Shown here piece after piece: positions 39,150 through 50,005 of a DNA stretch of 64,000 nt. This stretch comes from Physcomitrium patens (taxonomy: Eukaryota > Streptophyta > Bryopsida > Funariales > Funariaceae). How positions within the stretch are numbered: position 1 is the stretch's first letter; each line of letters starts with the position of its first letter. The position numbers were made by a program, and so were the translations under genes. The notes beneath the pieces are model-generated. The model was not told the origin of the DNA, did no database searches, and was given only the letters and a program-made list of their open reading frames with translations. The stretch covers positions 10,119,398 to 10,183,397 of the forward strand of contig NC_037267.1 in the NCBI RefSeq assembly GCF_000002425.4. The letters run 5' to 3'.

Positions 39150-41895
39150 CTTTTTCTTTTTGAACATATAAAAAGAATTTCATTTTAGGGGACTGATACA
39201 ATTGTGTGGCCTAGATAGGACCCAAAATCCCAGCCAAACGATGACTCTATGTATGAATCGTAACGGCTAATGTACAACCGGACGATCTTGCCTTCTTTGG
39301 TGCAAATGGTACCATTGGATCCCCAGCTGCTGTCGAAATTTTTGTAGGCTTCGGATAGTGGCTCTACTGGAATCTGCTTGAAAAGTTTGTGCCACTCGAT
39401 TCTTGCATAGTCGAGTGATCCTTGCCATATTTGAGTGGATGTCCGACTGCCAGTCTATGTTATTAAAGACGCGATTGTTTCTTTCAAGCCAAAGTTCCCA
39501 CAGTATAATACCGCGTAAAATGGATCAAATAATGTAGAATTTACCGTAACACCTGGGTATGTTTTTTGCAAAAATGCACTATTTCCAGTAGAAACTAGGT
39601 GGGTCCAGTGGAGTGTCGGGCTTGTGTTGGAGACCGTGGAGGATTCTAGGTTGGCCAGCCATCCTCTGGCCTCCTTTCCTATGTATTGCAGAAGCTGTGT
39701 CTAATTCGGCTACTAGTACCGGTCCGGGTTGAACCTGAGCCTATTGACGGGTCTGTAGAATAGTTGGGTGGTGATTTTCTTGATGCCACGGACTTGTGTT
39801 GTTACTCTAACTTTCTCTACTGTGCAAACGATGCAATCGCTACATTTGGCATTTGAGGACGCCACTCGCCTGGTTAATGGGTAGTTCGATACCCGCCTAG
39901 AGAGATCTGAGATGGGATAGAGAGCTTGATCTAGAGGGCTAATACTAAATGCCTAGTTTTGCAGTTTTGTATAAGAGATGCTAATGAATTGGCCGATTGG
40001 CGGCCAAAAGCGTAGATTCGCTTGATTTACTAAGATCGGGTTGCTTGTTTTCCCAACCTCATATACACCCAATCATTTGTTGGGTTGCACGATGAGTTGG
40101 GCACTTTGTAGAATCTCACCAAAGTGTGTATGGATTGCGGTTGTAATTATCAGCCAACCTTGAACATTCTCAAGTGCTGGGAACCGGGTCTGGGCCTCAT
40201 CCCATATAAGAATGCCATGGTGATGTTGTAACCAATAATCGCGCTCTGTGCGGACCCCCCTAGCGTACAGTTTTGCTGCTCGGGTTTGTGTGAATGCGGG
40301 GTGGCTCAAAGTCTCGAATTTGGGACTAAACCATAGTCTTGTATTACATACCTCGTCCAATGTATGTAGAGTTTTTGTTTGATTTCTTGGACAATAACTT
40401 GCCATGCCTTTTTGATTTGATTCCAAATTGAGGAGCCCGATGATCTGCGGTGTCCATTGACCATATAGTTGTTGGGGTCTGGGTCCCAATTTTCCTCGCG
40501 GCTAGGTTGACAGGCGGCTAGTCGGATTTGAAGAGGTTGGATTAGCTTGGTTCGTTGGCTTGCATTATCCACTTGCTCAATAGAATTTGCATTGCTGCTT
40601 CGGGGTCAATGAGACTAAGACCACCGACTTTCAGTTTCTTTGAACAAGTCGCCTAGGCGACACAAGCTCTAGTGCGCTATTCCCTTCTAGCCCAAAAATA
40701 GTTTCGTAGCAGTGCCTTGGCTTGTGTCACTACTCTCCTGGATCCGGCCCAGACGCCGAGGAAGTACCACATTGATGATTGGAGGACCTGATTAACTATA
40801 ATCCGCCTCCCGGCTAGTGAAAGGTTTCTTGAACACCAATACACAAGTTTATTCTTAATCTTTTCTACTAGGAACTTATCGATGTCCAGAGTACTAGCAG
40901 ACAGGCCAAATGGGGTGCCAAGAAGTTTGGCGATTTCACCCTTTGGCATCCAAATCTAATTGAATTGCGTGGTCCATGCAGTGGAGGGATCGTTGTTTGC
41001 CGTCTAATATGCACTAGATTTCTCCCAGTTGATGACAAGTCCGGATGTTGTGGCAAATGTCTCTAGTTCTGAAACTAGTTGCTGAACCAAAGCTTTCTCA
41101 GCGCTGATTGTGATGGATGTATCATCGGCATACTGGAGGATGAATTGTTGTTCTTCAGTGCCAGGAAGTTTGACGCCTTTTATGTTGCCGGCTACTTGGT
41201 GGTGACAAATAGAGGCATTGAGGGCCTTGCCAACGAGGAGAAACATGTACAGTGGGACAAGACAACCCTATCGTATCCCCCATCGTATTGGGAAGCTGGT
41301 GGTTTTTTGACCATTGAGGTTGATTGCCGCTTCCGCTCCCTGGAATCTAAGCTTTTATGTTGACGAAGGGGGTGGAGAAGCCCATCTTACATATGACGTT
41401 GAACAAAAAGCACCAATCAACCAGGTAGTAGGCCTTAGAGAAATCTAGCTTTACAAAAATGGATTTTTGTTTGGATATCTTGGCCCAGGCCAACATTTCG
41501 TGGATGAGCAGGATGTTATCATGAATGGATTGGTTTTTGAGAAATGCGCTTTGTTTAGTGTTGATGAAAGATGCTAGTGGCTTTTGTAGCTGCTTCTACA
41601 AAACCTTGGCATAAATCTTATAAGCTATGTTTTGAAGCATTATTGGCCTCCATTTGCTAAGACGTTGTTGGTTGCTTTCTTTAGAAAATAATGTGAATAT
41701 CTTTGTGGTTATTCTTTTGGAAAAGAGGTTATAATTCACTACAATGCAGATTGTGGAATTGATGCCATGTGTTCTTGTTCTCTTTTGGTTTGATTTGCAT
41801 AAATCTCTTTGTAAAACTCTACATATGTATTGCTGATGTCATAGTCTCTAGTGGCTAGATTGTTGTTTGTGGTGTGAATTGTATTGATCATATTT
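39150..41895 (-). mobile_element. 5'-truncated LINE (non-LTR retrotransposon) relic
   Basis: Reading the minus strand from about 41895 down, there is a linker with YVEFYKEIYANQTK, then reverse transcriptase blocks AYKIYAKVL, KQSAFLKNQSIHDNILL and IFVKLDFSKAY. The active-site box QYADDTSI follows near 41130, then GLVINWEKS and LAGRRIIVNQVLQSS. Downstream come a hydrophilic region and, near 39450-39500, ERNNRVFN, typical of the C-terminal zinc-finger region of plant LINEs. Several stops and shifts break the frame. The endonuclease half is absent, so the copy was 5' truncated on insertion or cut later. The A-rich stretch near 39140-39175 may be the old tail. Confidence 0.8.
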
Positions 41896-44289
41896 TTTTT
41901 GCATTATTCTTATACTATCCTAAAAATATTCTTATCTATTCATGCACATATTGTAAAGAGTCATCATAAAGCAGTAATAGAAGAAAAATGAAGGAGAGAT
42001 GAAAATAATGAAGGGCCATCAAAAAAGACTACAAGGAAAAGAAAAAAAAAAAAAAAAAAAAACATGACAATAAAAAAATCCTATGCATGAAGAGACAATA
42101 GAAAATATTTTTACAAAAAAAAAAAAATTGTGGAAAAAAAAGAAAAAGATCCTTGCTTATAAATTATAATTGGATATTGAGGCTACTATAGATTTCAAGA
42201 AGATATTAGAAGAACAAATTTTAGTTAAAAAAGTTTAATTTTGAATTGGTGAAATTCTAAGGATTGAAAAGCATGAATTTTATGAAGTTACTATTGACAC
42301 AATAAAGAGAAAACAATCTATAGGAAATACTGTGATATCAAATGCACAAGAAATAAACGCCTTGAGAAGCAATATATATGACGAGGTTGAAATGAAATTT
42401 TTTGGAGATGTTTTGTAAGTTAGATTTACAAAAGAAGAAGATGTGATTCAAGCTTTTAGTCATTGTTTTTGAAATTATTAGGTAAGGGCTATTACAAAAA
42501 ATTTAGTAAAATTAGGAAATTTGAAAGAAGCATTTATAGCATTAATTAATTATAGTTTTGAAATCAATTTGATGTCAAAAGAGCTATATAAAAAAAAAAT
42601 TACCTATTGATACAATTTTTTTAAAAAAAAAGATTTATATAGAACTTATCTAAGTATCAAGGTGATGATACGAAATGTTATTTATGAATAATATTTCTTT
42701 ATATAAGATATTTTTACATATTCTATTATATTTGGACAACCATATATTATTGCCATATGAATGGAAAGAAAGATTTTGAATAATGGTTTAGCCTGTATAA
42801 GAATAAAAAGCCAAGATGGAAAAAAAGTAGATCAATTTTTAACTATTTGCACCAATCATGAGAGAAATAGTGATAAGTTGAAAAAAAACCATTATCAAAT
42901 GAAAATTTTGAATATCTTGAGGATTTTTACTACATACCATTATAAAGTGGGATTAAAATAGATTTAAGAAAGAATGTCTCCTACTTAGTTTAAAAGAGTA
43001 GATATTATCTACTATATTTATAAGATTGATATAATATTATTTATTATCATTTAAGAATATTTACAAGATGAAAAGGATGGAAAAATATTATATTAAAAAT
43101 ATCAAGTAAACTTTTTAAAAAAAAAAGAATTGATAAAAATGAATTTATTATAGAAACATTTAAAAAAGTAAGATTAGTAAATACTATAAGAAAATTAAAT
43201 GACTTGTTATAATGTGGATTATAAGAAGAAAATAGAGTTAATAATGTAGGTTTAATAAAAATTCATGATAAAATTTAAAGATTTATTTATTTTTTATTTA
43301 TTTTTATTTTTTTTAAGAAGTATATAGTTGTATTGTAATATTAATATATGATAAAAATATAATCAAAAATAAAATTTTAATTAATATTTAATCATCTTGA
43401 TTCAATAATAATTCAAAATATTTAAACATGGATATTATAAAAGTATCTTAATTTATTTTCTTGCCTTAGTAGTTAGTAGACTAAAAGTTGATTAGTAATT
43501 TTATGTTTTAGAATATAGAATTTCTTTTAATACTTTAAAAAGGCCATAAAGTAGTAAAAATAGAATAGAAGAGATAAATAATTAGTATGATTGATACTAA
43601 GATTAAGTTGAGGGTAGGGTCGGGCTAAAAAATCCCTAGGATAGATTGAATTGACACTTGGGGATTGACCATTTGTAGAACACGGTCGAAATTAGACCTC
43701 TAGCTACTAAACAACTGCTTAGGATAAAATAAGGAGGCATTTGATGATTGACAATGAAAGTTAGTGAGCTAACTTTTAGCTTATTACAAAGGTGTAAGGC
43801 CTATTTTTGTGGGATTTGGAATAACTTTGCAATTATTTTTCAAAGCTAGAATTTGTATCAGTGACTTAGGATTTATGCATCACAATTAGGGCTAACACTT
43901 CTAATTAATTTGTACAATTGGTATCACATCTATAGTTAAAAATTTGAAAGTACTTGGCTAATTAGATGTGTTAGGTGTGTGTAAATTTTTTTATTAATCT
44001 AATAGTGCAATTGAGAGATATCTAGGTTTTGATACAAGAAGGTATTAGAAAGTGGAAATTTAGGATTGGATAGGGTTTATATGATATTTGAAGATCTACT
44101 AGTCGAATTAAGATGAAATTTAATATGGTATTAGAAGACTTTAAGATCAAGCTATAAAATGATTTTAAATTGAAGTTTATAGTTGGAGAAAGAAAAATTG
44201 CTACTAGAGCATTTGCCTTAACTTTCAAGTTAGTAGCTAAGTGATATTAGAGCGATTTTTGGGATTTTTTTTTACAATCTGTAAGTTGG
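41896..44289 (+). mobile_element. Family B Ty3/gypsy relic, protease part, left piece
   Basis: Very AT-rich sequence whose broken plus-strand frames still read as a gypsy-type Gag-Pol. IDTIKRKQSIGNTVISNAQE lies near 42295, FFGDVL and RFTKEEDVIQ near 42400, then a protease-like ALINYSFEINLMSKELY near 42540, GQPYIIAI near 42735, and FLTICTNHERNSDKLK near 42835. Stops occur every few tens of codons. The last about 1 kb before 44290 has no readable protein. Family B is a different lineage from family A. It was already present when A1 inserted, since A1's target duplication is in it. Confidence 0.65.
44285..44289 (+). repeat. Target site duplication GTTGG, left copy
   Basis: GTTGG directly before the 5' LTR of A1, matched exactly at 50558-50562. 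Confidence 0.9.
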
Positions 44290-44497
44290 TGTCACGGCCA
44301 TAATCATGTAAGCTAATAATTACATATAGAAATAGGTAGAAGTAAGTAAAAGTAGATAAAAGTAAGTTAATTATATAATATTTAATATAGAAGCTTCCTA
44401 GAAACTTCCTAGATGCTGCTTTAACTTCATAGGTGTCTTTAATTGACTTTTTGGATTAGAAACGTGGTCAACAAGTTGGCCATGTGCCACACATGTT

Positions 44498-44520
44498 GTT
44501 AGCTTGAAGATCAAGCTAAC
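44498..44520 (+). repeat. Perfect inverted repeat in U3
   Basis: GTTAGCTTGA and TCAAGCTAAC, 10 bp each, separated by AGA. The 3' LTR copy has one mismatch (CTTAC in place of CTAAC). Confidence 0.85.
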
Positions 44521-44545
44521 TATGTGGCCCACACGTAGAAAAACT

Positions 44546-44564
44546 TGCCTTGTAAGTCAAGGCA
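44546..44564 (+). repeat. Short inverted repeat in U3
   Basis: TGCCTTG and CAAGGCA around the 5-nt loop TAAGT. Present in both LTRs. Confidence 0.7.
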
Positions 44565-44633
44565 TGTGTCTTACAAAGTCAACACATATTGGAGGTCCTA
44601 TAGAACGTCGCCACGTAGCCCCTAGTTAGATAG

Positions 44634-44642
44634 TATATATAG
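44634..44642 (+). promoter_or_regulatory. LTR TATA box
   Basis: TATATATAG preceded by GATAG, the best core promoter motif in the LTR. Transcription would be expected to start some 25-35 bp downstream, at about 44660-44675. Confidence 0.7.
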
Positions 44643-44643
44643 A

Positions 44644-44673
44644 GACAAGAGTGAAGGCTTCTTCACTCTTGTC
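44644..44673 (+). promoter_or_regulatory. Perfect 13-bp hairpin at the LTR transcription start
   Basis: GACAAGAGTGAAG, loop GCTT, CTTCACTCTTGTC. It begins 2 bp after the TATA box and spans the expected start of the RNA. The 3' LTR carries it at 50360-50389. In the decayed A2 5' LTR a 10-bp perfect stem with a 4-nt loop is still present at 61862-61885. Confidence 0.8.
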
Positions 44674-44862
44674 AACTCCTTTCTTGCTTCTAGTCCAGGT
44701 TCAAGAGTCTTTAGTTTCTCGTCTTGTGGCAATAGCCATTCCAGTTTCCTTTTAATATACCTACTTGTTTATATTTTGACTTATTATATCGGGATAGCCT
44801 TTTGGTGTATATTTTTCCCCATCGAGTCTTTGTCCTTGACAGATTGACAAGAGTACACTTAC

Positions 44863-44880
44863 AATATCAGAGCTTTGTTT
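44863..44880 (+). other. Probable primer binding site, offset from the LTR
   Basis: AATATCAGAGCTTTG resembles the plant initiator-Met primer site (TGGTATCAGAGC). It starts about 21 nt after the LTR end, not directly at it. The 21-nt gap contains GATTGACAAGAG, which also repeats part of the LTR hairpin arm. Confidence 0.45.
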
Positions 44881-45053
44881 TTTCTTGAGTAAGAGTGGAT
44901 TACCCCTTTCTCTTGACAAGACATAAGCGTATTAGAAGTTTGCGGATTACCCACTTCTAAACTGATATTGTTCTTAGTATCTTCTTTGTTATCAAGTCTT
45001 TCTTTTCTTTAGTCTTGAGCAATATCAAACAAATTTTTCTTCTTAGTATCATT

Positions 45054-46058
45054 ATGGCAGAACTTGTTGAAATGAAGAGTGCAATGGCACAAATACAAGA
45101 GCAAATGAGGGAGTTAATGCTTGCGATGCATCAACTCAATTCACCAACACATGAAAGAACAAGAATAGCAGAAAGTGGAGATATAGAGATGATCGGAGCT
45201 GCTTCAACATCTACAATAAATCACGTTCCTTCTCCAATTGTACAACACCCTATAAGCACTAGAGAACCAAGAATTGCCTTACCTGAGAAATTTGATGGTA
45301 CGAGATCAAAGTTTCGAGGGTTCATCAATCAAGTACAATTGGCAATTGAACTTCAACCGCAAAGCTATCCAACTCCAGGATCACAAGTCAGGTTTATTGG
45401 CACTCTACTTTCTGGTTCTGCATTATCGTGGTTTTCGTCTTTTCTTGAACAATGAAATCCAATATTGGACAATTTGGAAGCTTTTTTGGTGGAGTTTCGA
45501 TCTATGTATGGTGAACACGATGCAACTCGTGTTGCAACAAATAAGATCCGAATTCTGCGACAAGGAAATCGCTCAGTAACAGTATATGCTTCACAATTTC
45601 GACAACTTGTAATTGACATCAAGTGGGATGATGCTGCACTCATCAGTCAATTTCTTTATGGATTGCAATACGAAGTAAAGAAATTGATGCTCAACTTACC
45701 TGATCCTCAAACTTTGAGTCAAGCAATCGATTTTGCGGTAAAATGTGATAATCGACTTTTTGAATTTCGATCTGAGAATCATTCACGGGAACCTCAACGT
45801 TATTACTCAATGGCAACATCAACATCTTTGCCAAACGTACATTCGGAAGTAGAAGACATGCAAATTGACGCGGTACGTTTTAAACCCCTAACTGGACAAG
45901 AAAAGATTCGTCGTCGTCAAGAAGGATTATGTTTATATTGCGGAGAACCTAAACACACTGCTCAACATTGTCCAAAGAAATGCCGCAACTATAAAATGAG
46001 GGATACGACGGTCAAAGAAGACAACATGTCGGAAAACGGATTCGTCCAGCTACAATAG
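45054..46058 (+). pseudogene. A1 gag, one in-frame stop
   Basis: The ATG at 45054 opens a frame of about 334 codons broken only by a TGA at 45453-45455; the same frame continues directly. The N-terminal part has a coiled-coil-like stretch, MAQIQEQMRELMLAMHQLN. A capsid-like region follows (LPEKFDGTRSKFRGFINQ, later FLYGLQYEVKKLML). Near the C-terminus is one CCHC zinc knuckle, CLYCGEPKHTAQHC, which binds the genomic RNA. The TGA most likely came from CGA by C-to-T change, which is inference. Pol follows in the -1 frame and starts at its own ATG 5 bp after the gag stop. Confidence 0.85.
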
Positions 46059-46063
46059 GGACC

Positions 46064-49000
46064 ATGCAGCTGGAACCTTGTACAATTCCTAATGAAGGTC
46101 CTATCCTCTCCTCAGAACCCTCTCCTTGTTTTATAATAGACTTATATTTAGGACCTAAGAATTACAAAGCCTCTGCTTTATTAGATTCGGGAGCCTCAGC
46201 ATGTTTTTTAGATGAAACTCATCCTATAAAAGTAACAATAGACGGTCATGATAGCTACATAGCTTTTAACATAATTAAATCCCCGTCTAATCCAGTTATT
46301 TTAGGTTTATCCTGGCTAGAAAAATATAACCCTCGAATAGATTGGAATTCGCGTAAACTTAACTTTTCCAAAAGCGTTATTAATAGTTCTACGAACCAAG
46401 TAAAAAATTATAAGTCTAGTACAGTAAAACCCGTACTGATAGGTGCAAAAGCATTTATACACGCAGCAAAAGAAGGATCAACTTTTGCTATTTATGCTGC
46501 ACCTATTTCTGAAAACGTAAAGACTTCAAGTGGCATTCCAAGTCAATATCAGGAGTATCAAGACGTTTTTGAGAAAAAGAATGCAGATATTCTTCCTGAG
46601 CATCACCCATATGATTGTTCAATCGACCTCAAGGAAGGAACTCAGCCACCATTTGGACCAATTTACAATTTATCGCAAGATGAGATGGCTGAACTCAAGA
46701 CATATATTGACGAGAATTTAGTGAAGAATTTCATACGCCATTCAAAATCTCCAGCAGGAGCTCCAATTCTATTCGTAAAGAAAAAAGATGGATCTTTACG
46801 AATGTGTGTTGATTATCGACGACTCAACAAGACCACAATCAAGAACAGGTATCCATTACCTTTGATATCAGGACTCCTTGACCAGTTGAATCAAGCTAAG
46901 ATCTATACAAAAATAGATCTAAGAGGAGCATATAATCTAGTACGGATCAAAGAAGGAGATGAATGGAAGACTGCGTTTCGAACCAGGTATGGACATTTCG
47001 AATATAATGTCATGCCCTTCGGACTCACGAATGCACCAGCTACTTTTCAACATCTCATGAATGATATATTTTGTGAATTCTTAGACAATTTTGTCGTCTG
47101 CTATCTAGACGATATCCTGATCTATTCCAAGAACGTCGAAGAACATAAAATACATGTTCGTCAAGTATTACAAAAACTTAGAGATGCAGGATTGTACGCC
47201 AAGATGGAAAAGTGTGTATTTCACACTACTCAAGTTGACTTTTTATGATACATCATTTCAAATGATGGTCTCATGATGGATTCTAAGAAAGTCCAAACAA
47301 TCGTGGATTGGAAGATTCCAAGGACGGTAAGAGATGTCCAATGTTTCTTGGGATTTGCCAATTACTATCGGATCTTCATCAAAGATTTCTCACGAGTTGC
47401 AGCTCCATTTACACGCTTGACTAGTAAAGATAAATTTCAATGGAATCAAGAAGCGGAAGCAGCATTTGAAGCCTTGAAGACATCGTTTGTCTCTACACCA
47501 GTCTTATATCGTGTTGACTTTTCCAAGGTATTTTTTATGGAAACAGATGCATCAGATTTTGCCTTGGGTGCAGTTTTATCACAAATGGGAACAGATGACA
47601 AACTCCATCCGATAGCTTTTCATTCAAGAAAATTCTCAGCAGCCGAGATCAATTATGAGATCCACGATAAAGAACTTCTTGCGATCGTGGATTCCTTTCA
47701 AGAATGGCGTCATTATCTAGAAGGCGCTTCTAGTCCAGTCACTGTGTATACAGATCACAAGAACCTCGAGTATTTCATGTCAGCACGCATGTTGAATCGT
47801 CGTCAAGCTCGTTGGAGTATGTCTTTGTCAAGATTCGAGTTCATTATCACTTATCGGCCAGGAAAACAACAAGGTTTATCCGATGCCCTATCTAGACATT
47901 CTTATTTTGCACCAAAAGAAGGAGATGCAGCTTTTGAGCAACAAAGAACGGTCCTCTTGAAACCGGAGCAATTTCATCTCCGAGCAATGAAATCAACATT
48001 GACTGTTGATTCAACTTTTCTCAAGCAAATCTAGTCCAGTATGTCCTCACACCCTCTTGTTTATGATATCGAGAATAATTCTTCCAAGTCTCATGATCCT
48101 TCTAAGTTTGAGTTCAAGAATAATCTATTATATTTTGAAGGACGCCTATATGTTCCAGAAGGAGAAACACGTTTACGTGTTCTTCAAGCACGTCATGACT
48201 TTCCAGCAACAGGGCACTTTGGATATAATAAGACTTTGGAACTCATATCAAGAGATTTTTGGTGGCCACAAATGTGGAAGTCAGTCAAAGACTTTGTACA
48301 ATCGTGTGATATTTGTTCAAGATCAAAAATTCCTCGTCATCGACCTTACGGACTTCTTCAGCCATTACCTATACCAGAACAACCATGGTCTTCTGTTTCT
48401 ATGGATTTCATCACAGATCTTCTAAGCTCAAGATCTTATGATTCTATATTTGTGATAGTAGATCGTTTCACCAAGATGGCACATTTTGTGCCATGTACAA
48501 AATCTATCACAGGTGAAGAAACAGCTAAGCTTTTCATTGATAATATCTATTGCTATCATGGATTACCTAAAGATATCATATCGGATAGGGAAACTCAATT
48601 TGTGTCAAGATTTTGGAGGAGCCTTTTCAAGATTTTAAAAGTGGACATAAAGCTATCTTTGGCTTTCCATCCTCAAACTGATGGACAAACAGAGCACGTA
48701 AACCAAGTCTTAGAGCAATATTTAAGGTGTACTATTAACTACCAACAAGATGATTGGACAACCCTTCTGCCATTGGCAGAGTTTGTTTATAATAATACGG
48801 TACATTCTTCCACGCAACAAACACCTTTCTTTGCCAATTATGGCTATCATCCACGACTTGATACTTTTGATTTTTCAAAAGTTGATAATCCTGCAGCAGA
48901 AGATATGGCAAATCGGTTGTCAGAGTTACATGCAATAATGAAGACACAATTGAAGGAAGCTCAAGAACGACAAAAAATAAACGCAGATCTATATCGTAAG

Positions 49001-49446
49001 GAGCAACTACAAATCAACGTGGGTGATAAGGTATGGCTACTTCGTCGCAATATCAAGACTACTCGACCTTGTGACAAGTTCGACTATCGTAGGCTTGGTC
49101 CTTTTTCTGTTTCTGAACAGATCAACCCAGTTGCATATCGGTTACATCTACCGGAGTCAATGAAGATCCATCCTGTATTCCACGTATCTCTTCTTGAACC
49201 ATATAAGACAGTGGATATACAAGGAAGAAGACAAATGCCATCGCCTCCTATAGAAGTAGATAATAATGAAGAATTTGAAGTGGAAGAGATATTAGACTCA
49301 AGGCGGCGTCGAAATAAGCTGGAATATCTTGTTCATTGGCGCGGATATGATATTAGTGAACGCACATGAGAGCCATCCAGGAATCTAGCAAATGCATCAG
49401 CTAAAGTCAAAGTTTTTCATCAACGACATCCATCAAAACCAAGATG
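46064..49446 (+). pseudogene. A1 pol, protease deletion and three in-frame stops
   Basis: One frame runs from 46064 to a TGA at 49444-49446, with stops at 47246-47248 (TGA), 48032-48034 (TAG) and 49367-49369 (TGA). Domains: protease with LLDSGAS near 46180, shortened by about 35 residues compared with A2; reverse transcriptase with YLDDILI near 47100; RNase H with ETDASDFALG near 47545 and YTDHKNLEYF near 47750; integrase with SMDFI, ISDRETQF and a distal HVNQVLEQYL carrying the D, D and E; chromodomain FEVEEILDSRR...LEYLVHWRGYDISERT ending in a WEP-type box broken by the last stop. Two of the stops sit where the family has Gly (FLGY) and Trp (WEP). Confidence 0.9.
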
Positions 49447-49541
49447 AAAATCTCTCTTATAAAAGAGACAAGATTGAGGCAAGATAACATTCAATTTCCT
49501 ATCCTTGTTTGTAACTTCTTTATATTTGTGATGCTAATTAG

Positions 49542-49964
49542 ATGGAGAGCCAACAACCAGCGGATTCAACTCAAGAACCTTCGTTTGCTGACCTGCCGGA
49601 GGAGACATTACGATTGTCACAACCTTCAAGACGACGCAATCGAGATGAAGATCTTCAAGAACGACATGTTCTTCCTCGAACAGATGGTGAGATACAACGC
49701 GTTTGGTATCATGATTTGGGAAGGGACTCCCGATGTTTGGTGATTTTGCTAGAGGTAGGAACAACTCCTGATGGTGTTCCGAATATTCTATTCGAAGGAA
49801 GTTATGAAGGCCTCAATAATGATCAAATAACTGGGTGGTCTTCCCGCCTTGGTATGGGACACTACCGAAGGTTGAGAGGCCCTATCAATCATCTTCGAAG
49901 AGAACAGAGATCAGAGTATGTGGCGAATACAATTCGTCGCATCATAGATTTCCTCAACATATGA
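49542..49964 (+). CDS. A1 extra ORF between pol and the 3' LTR, unknown function
   Basis: An intact 140-residue frame with an ATG start, about 95 bp after the end of pol. The N-terminal half is hydrophilic and charged (SQPSRRRNRDEDLQERH), the middle more ordered (CLVILLEVGTTPDGVPNILFEGSYEGL), and the C-terminus is basic and helical (RRLRGPINHLRREQRS...VANTIRRIIDFLNI). No domain was recognised. The corresponding stretch of A2 (about 55120-56860, minus) still encodes similar words such as FADLSNETLRLSQP and MAERAYQPSS. It uses a different frame from the tail of pol. Envelope-like features (signal peptide, membrane anchor) are absent. Confidence 0.6.
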   Translation: MESQQPADSTQEPSFADLPEETLRLSQPSRRRNRDEDLQERHVLPRTDGEIQRVWYHDLGRDSRCLVILLEVGTTPDGVPNILFEGSYEGLNNDQITGWSSRLGMGHYRRLRGPINHLRREQRSEYVANTIRRIIDFLNI

Positions 49965-49991
49965 TGACCGCTCCTCGTGGAACTCGTCCCT

Positions 49992-50002
49992 AGAAGGGGG
50001 GG
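49992..50002 (+). other. A1 polypurine tract
   Basis: AGAAGGGGGGG lies 3 bp before the 3' LTR, the expected place for the plus-strand primer. Confidence 0.8.
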
Positions 50003-50005
50003 TAA

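Larger units (their letters stand above)
44290..44841 (+). repeat. A1 5' LTR
   Basis: 552 bp starting TGTCACGGCC and ending CCTTGACA. It holds U3 hairpins, a TATA box at 44634 and a hairpin at the presumed start of R. It differs from the 3' LTR at 8 positions. Confidence 0.95.

Noticed and set aside
45453..45455. Programmed stop read-through in gag
   Set aside because: Three similar stops occur in pol at non-regulatory places, so simple mutation is more likely than recoding.
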